Positions 52,254 through 61,181 of a stretch of 64,000 nt of DNA are shown in pieces. This DNA is from Thalassocella blandensis (GTDB lineage Bacteria; Pseudomonadota; Gammaproteobacteria; Pseudomonadales; Cellvibrionaceae): assembly GCA_902141825.1 (NCBI GenBank), contig CABFPG010000003.1, positions 620,001 to 684,000 on the forward strand. The letters are read 5' to 3'. The notes beneath the pieces were generated by a model. That model was not told the DNA's origin. It saw nothing but the letters and a program-made list of their open reading frames with translations, and made no database searches. Positions within the stretch are counted from its first letter, which is position 1; the number at the start of each line of letters is the position of its first letter. The translations under genes and the position numbers were made by a program.

Positions 52254-53126
52254 TCACTTGGTGAATAACAGATCCCAAACACCATGCCCCAGCTTTTCGC
52301 CCCGGGTCTCGAACTTTGTCGTCGGACGAAAGTCTGGCTTCTCGGCAAACAAATACTCACCGGCACAGTTCGTTAGTCCTTCCATCGTGCTCATCACTTC
52401 CATCATATGCTCGGCGTATTCATGCCAGTCGGTTGCCAGATGTATGAGTCCGCCAACACGTAATTTCTGCTGTACTAAGGCCATGAATTCCCGCTGTACG
52501 ATACGACGTTTGTTGTGCTTTTTCTTGTGCCAGGGATCGGGGAAATACAACTGAAAACGATCCAGTGAATTATCGGGAATACAATCCGTTAATACGTCCA
52601 CGGCATCGGCCATATAGACTTTTAAATTTCCAACTTCCTGCTCCCTGGCACAATTGATAATGCGCCCAACACCCGGCGGGTGCACCTCAATACCAATAAA
52701 ATTTTTGTCCGATTCAGCTTCCGCCATTTGCAAGAGAGAGGCACCCATGCCAAATCCAACCTCTAATACCGTCGGAGCCTCTCGCTCAAAGACTTCAGTA
52801 TAATCAATGCTGCCATCAAATAGACTTAAGCCATATTGAGGCCAGCAACGACTGAATGCATTTTTCTGCCCTTCTGTCATTCGCCCTGCGCGAATAACAT
52901 AACTTCTAATCGCCTTTTTCTTGTATTCCGGACGCCACTCCAGCTCTTCAGAGGCATCATCAGCCTCTTTTCCTGGCGCTGAATCGACCTGCGACCCGTC
53001 CAGCTCATTTGTATGAGCAGCGTCTTTTTCTTCAGCACCAGCCATTATTGATTCATCGCTTTCCAAATTGTCTTCAACTACATTTTTTTTCACAGGACCG
53101 AACTTCTCTAAACTTTCATGACTCAC
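52254..53126 (-). CDS. trmB: tRNA (guanine-N7-)-methyltransferase with acidic N-terminal extension
   Basis: The 290-residue protein has the TrmB core over about residues 70-290: RSYVIRAGRMTEGQKNAF, the SAM-binding VLEVGFGMGASLLQMA, FIGIEVHPPGVG and FPDPWHKKKHNKRR. It methylates G46 of the tRNA variable loop. The first 65 residues form an acidic, Asp/Glu/Ala-rich extension not found in E. coli TrmB. No internal ATG gives the standard length, so the extension is probably real. Confidence 0.96.
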   Translation of the reverse strand: MSHESLEKFGPVKKNVVEDNLESDESIMAGAEEKDAAHTNELDGSQVDSAPGKEADDASEELEWRPEYKKKAIRSYVIRAGRMTEGQKNAFSRCWPQYGLSLFDGSIDYTEVFEREAPTVLEVGFGMGASLLQMAEAESDKNFIGIEVHPPGVGRIINCAREQEVGNLKVYMADAVDVLTDCIPDNSLDRFQLYFPDPWHKKKHNKRRIVQREFMALVQQKLRVGGLIHLATDWHEYAEHMMEVMSTMEGLTNCAGEYLFAEKPDFRPTTKFETRGEKLGHGVWDLLFTK

Positions 53127-53329
53127 TAGTGGAAGATGACCGTAGGCCTTTGCATACCTGTCATCATAAAATTATCGCGCTTGACCATCGCAGAAATATT
53201 GCATACTCAAATGGGCTTGCCTCTTCAATTGGCTTCACACACAAACGTATTGTGCATTGAGCTTTATGCTTGCTCTCGATTGAATAGAGGTTCATCTGCA
53301 GCGAGCCACAAACCCTCGGCATCACAGGG

Positions 53330-53713
53330 TTACTCTTTTACTGCTGCAACTATTAGAGCCAGCCAGCCGAGGAGAAAGAACACTCCGCCGACGGGTGTAA
53401 TCATACCCAACCACCGAATACCGCTGAGAGCCAATACATAAAGGCTACCACTAAATATCACAATTCCAGCGATGAACAACCAGGCACCGGCTTCAAGCCA
53501 GCCAGACGGACTGGACGAAAACTTTAGCCAAAGGGCTGCCCCCAGCAACGCAAACACGTGATAAAACTGATATTCCACGGCAGTATGATATGTCGACAGC
53601 ATCGGCTCGCTTAAAACCTTTTTCAGGCCATGCGCACCAAAAGCACCAAGAGCCACAGCCAGGAACCCCAGCGCTGCAGCAATAATCAAAAACAAAGAGG
53701 ATTTATTCATCAT
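53330..53713 (-). CDS. DUF423 inner-membrane protein
   Basis: The 127-residue protein has four transmembrane segments and the DUF423 pattern (ALGFLAVALGAFGAHGLKKV, then EYQFYHVFALLGAALW and GMITPVGGVFFLLGWLAL). It is an YgdD-type protein of unknown function. It lies between trmB and rpoH, all leftward. Confidence 0.95.
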   Translation of the reverse strand: MMNKSSLFLIIAAALGFLAVALGAFGAHGLKKVLSEPMLSTYHTAVEYQFYHVFALLGAALWLKFSSSPSGWLEAGAWLFIAGIVIFSGSLYVLALSGIRWLGMITPVGGVFFLLGWLALIVAAVKE

Positions 53714-53790
53714 TCTACGCCAGAGGGCTGGTGGTATTGCCGCATCTTTAACAACAATATTAATTAAAATTACCGCTCACTATAAACGCA

Positions 53791-53819
53791 AAAAAGCCGC
53801 TATCAATGTAGCGGCTTTA
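53791..53819 (-). terminator. intrinsic terminator of rpoH
   Basis: A 10-bp stem (AAAGCCGCTA/TAGCGGCTTT, loop of six) is followed on the minus strand by a T run, 98 bases past the rpoH stop. Confidence 0.9.
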
Positions 53820-53916
53820 GGGATTTATTGTTTGAGCGCTTTTTGCTACAAACTTATTCCATTAATGTTGTCTGCACTATTCATTTCATTAAACGATTGC
53901 AGATCTTTCGTACGCC

Positions 53917-54771
53917 TTATGCTTCGAGATATGTACGTACTTTTTTCATGGCATTTTTCTCAAGCTGACGAATACGCTCAGCAGATACCCCATACTTGTC
54001 GGCAAGATCGTGTAAAGTCGATTTGCTTTCACTTAACCAGCGCTGATTAAGAATGTCTCGGCTACGGTCATCCAATTGCTCCATCGCCGCTTCCAGTCCG
54101 TTGACGCTGCTTTGTGTCCAGTCAGCATCTTCCAGCAGGGTGGATGGATCATAACGCTTATCTTCCAGATAATTTGCCGGAGCCTGATACGCGGTTTCAT
54201 CATCATCATCTGCCCCCGCATCAAAAGAAGCGTCAAATGCGGACAAACGGCCTTCCATTTGTCTTACGTGCTTTACATCGACATTCAAATCTTCTGCGAC
54301 GGCTTTCGCTTCGGCGTTGGTCAACCAGGCTAAGCGCTTTTTCTGACCGCGTAGATTGAAGAACAACTTACGCTGAGCTTTTGTAGTTGCGACCTTAACA
54401 ATACGCCAGTTTCGCAGAATAAATTCATGTATTTCGGCTTTAATCCAATGCACTGCGAATGACACTAGACGCACGCCTTTTTCAGGATTAAAACGCTTAA
54501 CAGCTTTCATCAAGCCAACATTACCCTCTTGGATAAGATCAGCTTCGGCTAAGCCATAGCCAGAATAAGATTTCGCGATATGAACCACAAAGCGCAGGTG
54601 CGCAAGCACTAAGCGACGCGCCGCCTCCAGGTTCTCACGGTAATAGAGATCTTCTGCCAAGCTTTTTTCTTCTTCGGCAGTCAATACAGCGATGCTATTA
54701 ACAGCTTGAATATAGGCCCCGACATTCTGTCCAGGTACCAACATGTTAATTGGCTGCAAACTTGTCCCCAT
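53917..54771 (-). CDS. rpoH: heat-shock sigma factor RpoH
   Basis: The ATG at 54771 has GGAGGAGA just upstream, giving 284 residues; the longer frame adds 14 residues with no site. The core shows sigma region 1.2/2 ([20 protein letters not shown], then [20 protein letters not shown] and [20 protein letters not shown]), the RpoH-box region ([18 protein letters not shown]) and region 4 ([20 protein letters not shown]). It directs heat-shock transcription. The upstream gene is ftsX, as in most gammaproteobacteria. Confidence 0.98.
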   Translation of the reverse strand: MGTSLQPINMLVPGQNVGAYIQAVNSIAVLTAEEEKSLAEDLYYRENLEAARRLVLAHLRFVVHIAKSYSGYGLAEADLIQEGNVGLMKAVKRFNPEKGVRLVSFAVHWIKAEIHEFILRNWRIVKVATTKAQRKLFFNLRGQKKRLAWLTNAEAKAVAEDLNVDVKHVRQMEGRLSAFDASFDAGADDDDETAYQAPANYLEDKRYDPSTLLEDADWTQSSVNGLEAAMEQLDDRSRDILNQRWLSESKSTLHDLADKYGVSAERIRQLEKNAMKKVRTYLEA

Positions 54772-55107
54772 GCGGGTTTCTCCTCCAAATAGTTTACCGA
54801 CGAATTTTAGCAAATTTGCCTTTTGTTCACCAGATTAGACGGGGCAATCCTTCATCTGCCTGCTCCAAATATGCCTTAATATGAGCGCTGTTTAACACAT
54901 TGGCTGATTCTACCGTGTTTTCCTCATCACTCTAAGCACATATCGGCGTCGAATATATACAGATGGGCATGCCCAAAGCAGATTTCAAGCCTTGAATTGC
55001 AACTTTTTTGCTTATTTAGCCGCCAATTCAATGATTAATCTCTGCATTATTAAGACCACCCTGAAATCTATTAGTTCTCGCAGTTTAACTGTTACAAACT
55101 ATAGCCA
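54772..55107. other. promoter region of rpoH
   Basis: These 336 bases between ftsX and rpoH hold no gene. An extended -10-like element TGCTAAAAT (minus strand, 54804-54812) lies 33 bases before the rpoH start; the matching -35 is unclear. Confidence 0.4.
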
Positions 55108-56139
55108 TTACGATGGTTCGATATCGCTCAGGTGCCGACTGACCGCCAGCCAGGCGCCACAAAGCCCAAGCCCCGCACTGAGCGCCATTAATTGAATTGC
55201 CCCAGTAAAACCCAGCCCCTGTAAGTCAAACTCTGACTGGTAAAGAGCCGCCAGACGCGCCACGGATGGTTCAACCACCAGATAGCCCGCCATCACAATG
55301 CAACAGGCTAATCCTCCACCTAACAATCCATACCAGAGCCCACTATAAAGAAAAGGTCGTCGAACGAAGCTATTAGTTCCACCTACCAGCTTACTTACCA
55401 CAATTTCATCGCGGCGATTCTCAATAGCGAGGCGGATTGTGTTACCTATCACCAGTAACACGCCTATCCCTAATAAACTCGCCAAGGCCAGGACAACCTT
55501 TTTACCCAGCGCCATTAACTCCTGAAGTCGTCTTACCCAGGCCATATCCATGCTGACTTCTTCTACAATTGCGCTGGCCGCGATTTTATCTGCCAGTGCT
55601 CTGAGCCGATCTGGCGCCATTGCGCCGACGCTAGGCGTGACAATAATGGTGGCGGGCAATGGGTTTTCTTCCAGCGAAGAAAGCGCTTCGCCAAAACCCG
55701 AAAACTGCTGAAAATCTTGTAAGGCCTGCTCTGGCGACAAGAAATCGACCTGCGCTACATCTGTGTAGGTTTTAATTTCCGCGATCAACTGCTCCATCGC
55801 TGTCGCGCGCGCGCGCACGTTCAAAAAAACCGAAATTTTGGGGTTCACTTCCCAGGACTGCCCCAGCTGCGCGAAGTTATTCAGCGCCACCAGCAATGTC
55901 GCCGGTAAAGCCAAGGCAATGGCCACCACGGCGGCTGTCATAAATGACTGTATAGGTGCGCCAATTAAGCGAGACAGGCTCTCATAAAATGATTCACGAT
56001 GATGTCCGAGATAACTGGACCACTTACTCGCAACCCCAGTTTTACTTTGCACCGCACCTTTACTGGAACGTTTCACCGCAGTTGCCGACAGTTCCGGGGG
56101 GGATTGCTTGGAATTAATCCGTGTTGCTCCACGACTCAC
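55108..56139 (-). CDS. ftsX: cell division protein FtsX
   Basis: The 343-residue protein has a basic cytoplasmic N-terminus (about 60 residues), a first transmembrane helix (SFMTAAVVAIALALPATLLV), a periplasmic domain (KISVFLNVRARATAMEQLIA, then LEENPLPATIIVTPSVG) and three more helices in the C-terminal half (VVLALASLLGIGVLLVIGNT). With FtsE it controls peptidoglycan hydrolases at the division site. The start overlaps the ftsE stop by 4 bases. Confidence 0.97.
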   Translation of the reverse strand: MSRGATRINSKQSPPELSATAVKRSSKGAVQSKTGVASKWSSYLGHHRESFYESLSRLIGAPIQSFMTAAVVAIALALPATLLVALNNFAQLGQSWEVNPKISVFLNVRARATAMEQLIAEIKTYTDVAQVDFLSPEQALQDFQQFSGFGEALSSLEENPLPATIIVTPSVGAMAPDRLRALADKIAASAIVEEVSMDMAWVRRLQELMALGKKVVLALASLLGIGVLLVIGNTIRLAIENRRDEIVVSKLVGGTNSFVRRPFLYSGLWYGLLGGGLACCIVMAGYLVVEPSVARLAALYQSEFDLQGLGFTGAIQLMALSAGLGLCGAWLAVSRHLSDIEPS

Positions 56140-56837
56140 AGCTCAAATTCCTCTGTCTGCAATTCCGCTAAATAGCCGTCGTGCACTAAAGAACCCTGCG
56201 CTAGTGTCAACACCCGCTTGTTGATTCGTCGAACAAGTGCCAGGTCATGGCTGGCAATCAGTGTGGTCACACCCACCGCATTAAACTGCATAAATAAATT
56301 CATAATTTCAGCGGATAACTCAGGGTCCAGGTTTCCTGTCGGTTCGTCAGCTAATAAAATGGGCGGCTTGTTCACCACGGCCCGGGCAATTCCGACGCGC
56401 TGTTGCTCGCCCCCGGAAAGCGTGATGGGATTATGTCTTTCTTTGTGTAATAGACCGACTTTATCCAGGGAGGCGCGCACACGACGCCCGACTTCTCGCG
56501 ATTGATATCCCGCTACGCGCAATGGCAACGCAACGTTTTCAAATACATTGCGATCAAATAAGAGTTGATGATTTTGAAAAACTACACCCACCTGGCGACG
56601 ATGATAAGGCACTCGTCCAGATGAGAGGCGATTGATATTCCGTCCGCCAATGACCACCTGCCCGGTAGAGGCTCGTTCCATCAGCATGATCAACTTCATC
56701 AAGGTACTTTTACCGGCCCCCGAATGACCAGTAAGAAACACCATTTCACCTGCCCCGATCGCAAAACTCACTCCACTCAAGGCCTCTTGGCCACTGGGGT
56801 AGCGTTTACTCACCGAGCTGAACTCAATCATACTCAT
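56136..56837 (-). CDS. ftsE: cell division ATP-binding protein FtsE
   Basis: The 233-residue ABC ATPase has Walker A ([17 protein letters not shown]), a Q-loop ([20 protein letters not shown]), the signature [14 protein letters not shown], Walker B ([14 protein letters not shown]) and a His switch ([10 protein letters not shown]). It begins [16 protein letters not shown]; the second ATG at residue 3 is also possible. Confidence 0.98.
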   Translation of the reverse strand: MSMIEFSSVSKRYPSGQEALSGVSFAIGAGEMVFLTGHSGAGKSTLMKLIMLMERASTGQVVIGGRNINRLSSGRVPYHRRQVGVVFQNHQLLFDRNVFENVALPLRVAGYQSREVGRRVRASLDKVGLLHKERHNPITLSGGEQQRVGIARAVVNKPPILLADEPTGNLDPELSAEIMNLFMQFNAVGVTTLIASHDLALVRRINKRVLTLAQGSLVHDGYLAELQTEEFEL

Positions 56838-56953
56838 GCTGCGTTTTAACCCAAACCTAATTCAAGTGCTCTCTCATCGACAACACGTTTTAATTGATCA
56901 CACTTTTTTACCGAGCTACCGGGGAAGCGGACGGAAAAACCTAACGAAAAAGC

Positions 56954-58006
56954 TTAGTTAAACAGCGCCGCAGTAAAGCTCTCCGCTGCAAACGGCTGCA
57001 AATCATCAATAGACTCGCCCACGCCGATATATCGAACAGGGATTTTATGCTTTTTGCTTAACGCAAATATAATTCCACCCTTGGCTGTTCCATCCAGCTT
57101 TGTTAGTACCAGACCTGTTACTCCGACGGATTTATGAAATTGTTCGCACTGATTAACCGCGTTTTGCCCCGTGCCAGCATCCAGCACCAGTAGCACTTCG
57201 TGTGGCGCCGTTGCGTCCACCTTGCCCATCACGCGCTTTACTTTCGCCAGCTCCTCCATCAGATTGCTCTTATTATGCAGGCGCCCGGCAGTATCTGCGA
57301 TGACGACGTCGATATTTCGGGATTTTGCTGACTGAACAGCATCAAAAATGACAGAGGCGCTATCCGCACCAGTGTGCTGAGCTACCACGGGCACGTTGTT
57401 GCGCTCGCCCCAGACAGTTAACTGCTCAACGGCGGCGGCTCGAAACGTGTCACCTGCCGCCAGCATTACCGACTTGCCTTCATTCATCAATTTTTGTGCA
57501 AGCTTGCCGATGGTCGTTGTTTTGCCAACGCCGTTCACCCCGACAACCAGAATCACAAATGGCTTGGTGGACGTGTCAATCACCAGAGGCGCTTCCACAT
57601 CTTGTAACAGATCCTGCAAATTCTGCTTTAATGCATGATACAGCGCATCAGAATCAGTCAGTTGTTTACGTTCAACTTTTTCGGTGAGTGCTTCCACGAT
57701 ATCGGTGGTTGCATCCATACCGATATCCGCCGTCAAAAGCAGAGTTTCAATTTCTTCCAGCAATTCATCATCGATTGCCTTTTTACCCAACAACAAAGTC
57801 GCCAGACCATCCGACAACTGACTACTGGTTCGTGTCAGGCCACGCTTGATTCGGCCAAAAACACTGAGTTTCGGTTCCGCTTCCGCCGCTACCTGAACAT
57901 CTGACGATGCTTCAGCGCTGGGTTCTGCCGCTTCCACGGGTAATGAGGTTTCTGATTGAGAAGCCTGATTTTCATCCTGCTTGCTTTTTTTACGTTTAAA
58001 AAACAT
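56954..58006 (-). CDS. ftsY: signal recognition particle receptor FtsY
   Basis: The 350-residue protein has an acidic Ala/Glu/Ser-rich N-terminal part (about 1-50), the N domain (RIKRGLTRTSSQLSDGLATL) and the G domain (VVGVNGVGKTTTIGKLAQ, then DTAGRLHNKSNLMEEL and LTKLDGTAKGGIIFALSKK). It delivers ribosome-nascent chains to the translocon with Ffh. It is 116 bases upstream of ftsE. Confidence 0.98.
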   Translation of the reverse strand: MFFKRKKSKQDENQASQSETSLPVEAAEPSAEASSDVQVAAEAEPKLSVFGRIKRGLTRTSSQLSDGLATLLLGKKAIDDELLEEIETLLLTADIGMDATTDIVEALTEKVERKQLTDSDALYHALKQNLQDLLQDVEAPLVIDTSTKPFVILVVGVNGVGKTTTIGKLAQKLMNEGKSVMLAAGDTFRAAAVEQLTVWGERNNVPVVAQHTGADSASVIFDAVQSAKSRNIDVVIADTAGRLHNKSNLMEELAKVKRVMGKVDATAPHEVLLVLDAGTGQNAVNQCEQFHKSVGVTGLVLTKLDGTAKGGIIFALSKKHKIPVRYIGVGESIDDLQPFAAESFTAALFN

Positions 58007-58110
58007 GATAATTCGTAATTCCGTAGCGCATTAACGCGCTAAAATGACTAACTTACTTTGCGAGACGAAAGTGTCATCGCTTGCCGAATTTAATTTTAAG
58101 GTTTAATACA

Positions 58111-58722
58111 TTGGCGCAAACGAAGAAAAAGCAAGGCCAACCCGCCCCCTCAAAAATCCGCATCATTGCAGGACAATGGCGTGGCAGAAAATTAACAGTA
58201 CCGAATGAGCTGGGATTGCGTCCGACGGGAGATCGCTTGCGAGAAACCCTGTTTAATTGGCTTGCACCTTACATTGAAGGAGCCCGCTGCCTCGATGCTT
58301 ATGCAGGCACGGGTGCCCTGGGGCTGGAAGCCCTGTCACGCGGTGCCGAGCAGGTACAGTTTATCGAATCCAATGGACGAACAGCTAGCCAATTGCAAAA
58401 TAATTTGCAGCTACTGCAAACTAATCAGGCAAATGTCGCTCATGGCAGCTGCATAGACTGGTTAAAAAGTAACTCTCCGCAACCCTATGACCTGATATTT
58501 CTTGATCCGCCATTTGCAGAAAACCTGTGGCAAAGCACTATCGACGCGCTCTGCGAACACCAATTGTTGCGCCCCAACGCTCTGATTTATATCGAAATGC
58601 CTCGCCAACACCTGTTGCAAACCCCATCACAATGGCGAAACATCAAACAAAAGGACAGTGGCCAGGTCAGTGCACGACTGTATGAATACGATGTGCACAT
58701 GACGCACAACGAGACAATCTAG
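58111..58722 (+). CDS. rsmD: 16S rRNA (guanine966-N2)-methyltransferase RsmD
   Basis: The TTG at 58111 has TAAGG nine bases upstream; no ATG is available and an earlier TTG (58081) lacks a site. The 203-residue protein has SKIRIIAGQWRGRKLTVP, TGDRLRETLFNWLAP, the SAM motif CLDAYAGTGALGLEALSRGA and the catalytic DLIFLDPPF. It is divergent from ftsY, the usual position. Confidence 0.96.
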   Translation: MAQTKKKQGQPAPSKIRIIAGQWRGRKLTVPNELGLRPTGDRLRETLFNWLAPYIEGARCLDAYAGTGALGLEALSRGAEQVQFIESNGRTASQLQNNLQLLQTNQANVAHGSCIDWLKSNSPQPYDLIFLDPPFAENLWQSTIDALCEHQLLRPNALIYIEMPRQHLLQTPSQWRNIKQKDSGQVSARLYEYDVHMTHNETI

Positions 58723-58800
58723 AGTCTGTCGCGTTACAATACCGCTCAAACCAATGTGACAAATGGCTCATCATGCAAAGAACGTATGCTAAGCCATTGA

Positions 58801-59367
<567 letters not shown>

Positions 59368-59652
59368 ATACGGCAAATTTCCAGCGTCATTCCCATCTAT
59401 AGCGTTATCCGCGTTTCGCGTTTGCCTACCATTTTGCCGACGCCTTTACCGGGTGAGTGTTAGCTCATCCGGCCCATCCAACCAGTGGTCTTTATTCCGC
59501 CTTAGCAGTGGAGAGTCGGCGTCGATGAGACTAAACTCGAAATATTAGCTCTATTGTAACGCTCCGTTGTACGAACCATACCCAAGGTCCGTCCCAGAGC
59601 TAAGAAAGCAAATACAGACAAACCCTTCAACGTTTACTCAGTGAGTCCAGGT

Positions 59653-60021
59653 ATGGCAACACAAGATGAAAGGCGACGGTTTACCCGTATAGATTTTGAT
59701 GCCACAGCGCGTTTACAACAGGGCGAGATTTCTCTCCCGGTTCACATCATCGATATTTCTGTGAACGGAGTTTTACTTGAGACCCCCAGTGATTACAGCA
59801 TTAATATGGAAGATTCCAGCGATATTGTGATCACCCTTTCCGACGATGCACAAATTACAATGAAAGCCAACCTGGTTCACAGCAGTAGTGACGTACTTGG
59901 TTTTAAATGTATTTCCATGGACATGGAAAGTGCGACTTTACTTCGTCGTTTAATTGAGTTGAACATGGATGACGAAAATGCAACTGAAAGAGTATTGGAA
60001 GAACTCTTGTCTCGCAGCTGA
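59653..60021 (+). CDS. PilZ-domain protein
   Basis: The ATG at 59653 is used, giving 122 residues; a GTG four codons earlier (59641) is possible. The PilZ c-di-GMP-binding motifs are present: RRRFTRIDF at the N-terminus and DISVNGVLLE about 30 residues later. A short helical tail follows. Single-domain PilZ proteins act as c-di-GMP-dependent adaptors. A second PilZ gene follows after 51 bases. Confidence 0.9.
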   Translation: MATQDERRRFTRIDFDATARLQQGEISLPVHIIDISVNGVLLETPSDYSINMEDSSDIVITLSDDAQITMKANLVHSSSDVLGFKCISMDMESATLLRRLIELNMDDENATERVLEELLSRS

Positions 60022-60072
60022 ACTCAATGTATATATAGGGCTGAAAACTTAGTGAAAGAGGTTGTTTAATTT

Positions 60073-60396
60073 ATGTCATCGACAGAACGCAGGATTAGTG
60101 AACGAGTAGTACACCGCGGCTATGGCACACTTGAGTGTAAATCGGGCAGCGAGTCCGTCCATTTAGTTAACATTTCCGCAAAGGGAGCCTTGGTAGCACT
60201 GTTAAATGACCATGAATTAAAATGCGGCGACACTGCGACCTTGCATATTGATTTAGATGATGAGCGCACAGCCGTTATGAACGGTAAAATTGCCCACGTG
60301 AAAAATCACTTTATCGGTTTACACTGCGCACCGGAAACAGAAAATGATGAAACCCTCATTCAGGAAATCATTAACGAGATTCATCAACTTTCCTAA
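60073..60396 (+). CDS. PilZ-domain protein
   Basis: The 107-residue protein has ERRISERVVHRGYG at the N-terminus and VNISAKGALV, the two halves of a PilZ c-di-GMP site. The first motif has SER rather than the usual RxxxR spacing, so binding is less certain than in its neighbour. AGAGG lies about 11 bases before the ATG. It probably forms a two-gene unit with the upstream PilZ gene. Confidence 0.88.
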   Translation: MSSTERRISERVVHRGYGTLECKSGSESVHLVNISAKGALVALLNDHELKCGDTATLHIDLDDERTAVMNGKIAHVKNHFIGLHCAPETENDETLIQEIINEIHQLS

Positions 60397-61181
60397 ATAG
60401 CACTTCCTTGTGTGGCTTGTTTTAGCTTTGAAATACTCAATACACAGACAAAGTTAAAATCAGCCACTCACACAACCCAAACCTCATATCTTCTTCCTAT
60501 TCCTTTCAGTGCCATACATGTTTCACTTATTAAAAGCTGAACCTGTTATATCAACTCAATCTTAATTTCATCCCGAATACACGCTCCCAAGAAAAGCATT
60601 TTCTTTTACCATAGAAACTCTTTCGACAAACCAGCACATTGACAAAGTCAGAAAATTACTCAAAAGAAAACATGGGAAAAGTGCTTTAAAAACTTCCTGA
60701 GCAAGAACTTCCTGGACAAGAAACTCCCGGACAAAAAGCTTCTGGCAAACAGCACTTGAAAAACCACTTAAAAAATAGTGACCGAGAAAAGCGTGCAGCA
60801 CACACAAATAAAAATCCACTGAATAACAAGAGATAAAAAACACAGCAATAAGCAACAGAAGAGCACCTGAAAAACAAATGAAATTCAAGTAACAGTCGGC
60901 ATATACACAACAAGTTAAACATCTGTTAGATATACAAAAGCCTTTAATTTTACATGCGACCTATCGAAATTAAACTTCATAAACAAGAGCGCAGTAATAC
61001 TCAGCGAACAAAAAGCTGAAAAATTGGCAACTTTGAGTTATATGGAAAAGATGCTGAAATAACATTTACATTGAAAAACAAAGGAATCAGATATTCGGTT
61101 ATATATTGCGTACAGAAACACTTGCAGCGAATGCAAAGCGAGCTAACCTAATATTATCCAAAGGAAAAGGAAGCAGTCGAA
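60397..61181. other. long intergenic region before the Hpt-REC-EAL gene
   Basis: These 785 bases are A-rich and hold no supported gene. A degenerate 15-bp repeat lies at 60689-60778. The gene that follows has AAGGAAAAGGAAG as its ribosome site. Confidence 0.5.
60689..60778. repeat. degenerate 15-bp tandem repeat, about six units
   Basis: Units of 15 bases run in register: AAAACTTCCTGAGCA, AGAACTTCCTGGACA, AGAAACTCCCGGACA, AAAAGCTTCTGGCAA, ACAGCACTTGAAAAA and CCACTTAAAAAATAG. The core CCTGGACA also occurs in the array at 47600-47734. Confidence 0.72.

Noticed and set aside
60568-60922. Minus-strand frames over the 60689 repeat
   Set aside because: Same reason as the 47612 frames: open because of composition and the 15-base period, with no start signal.
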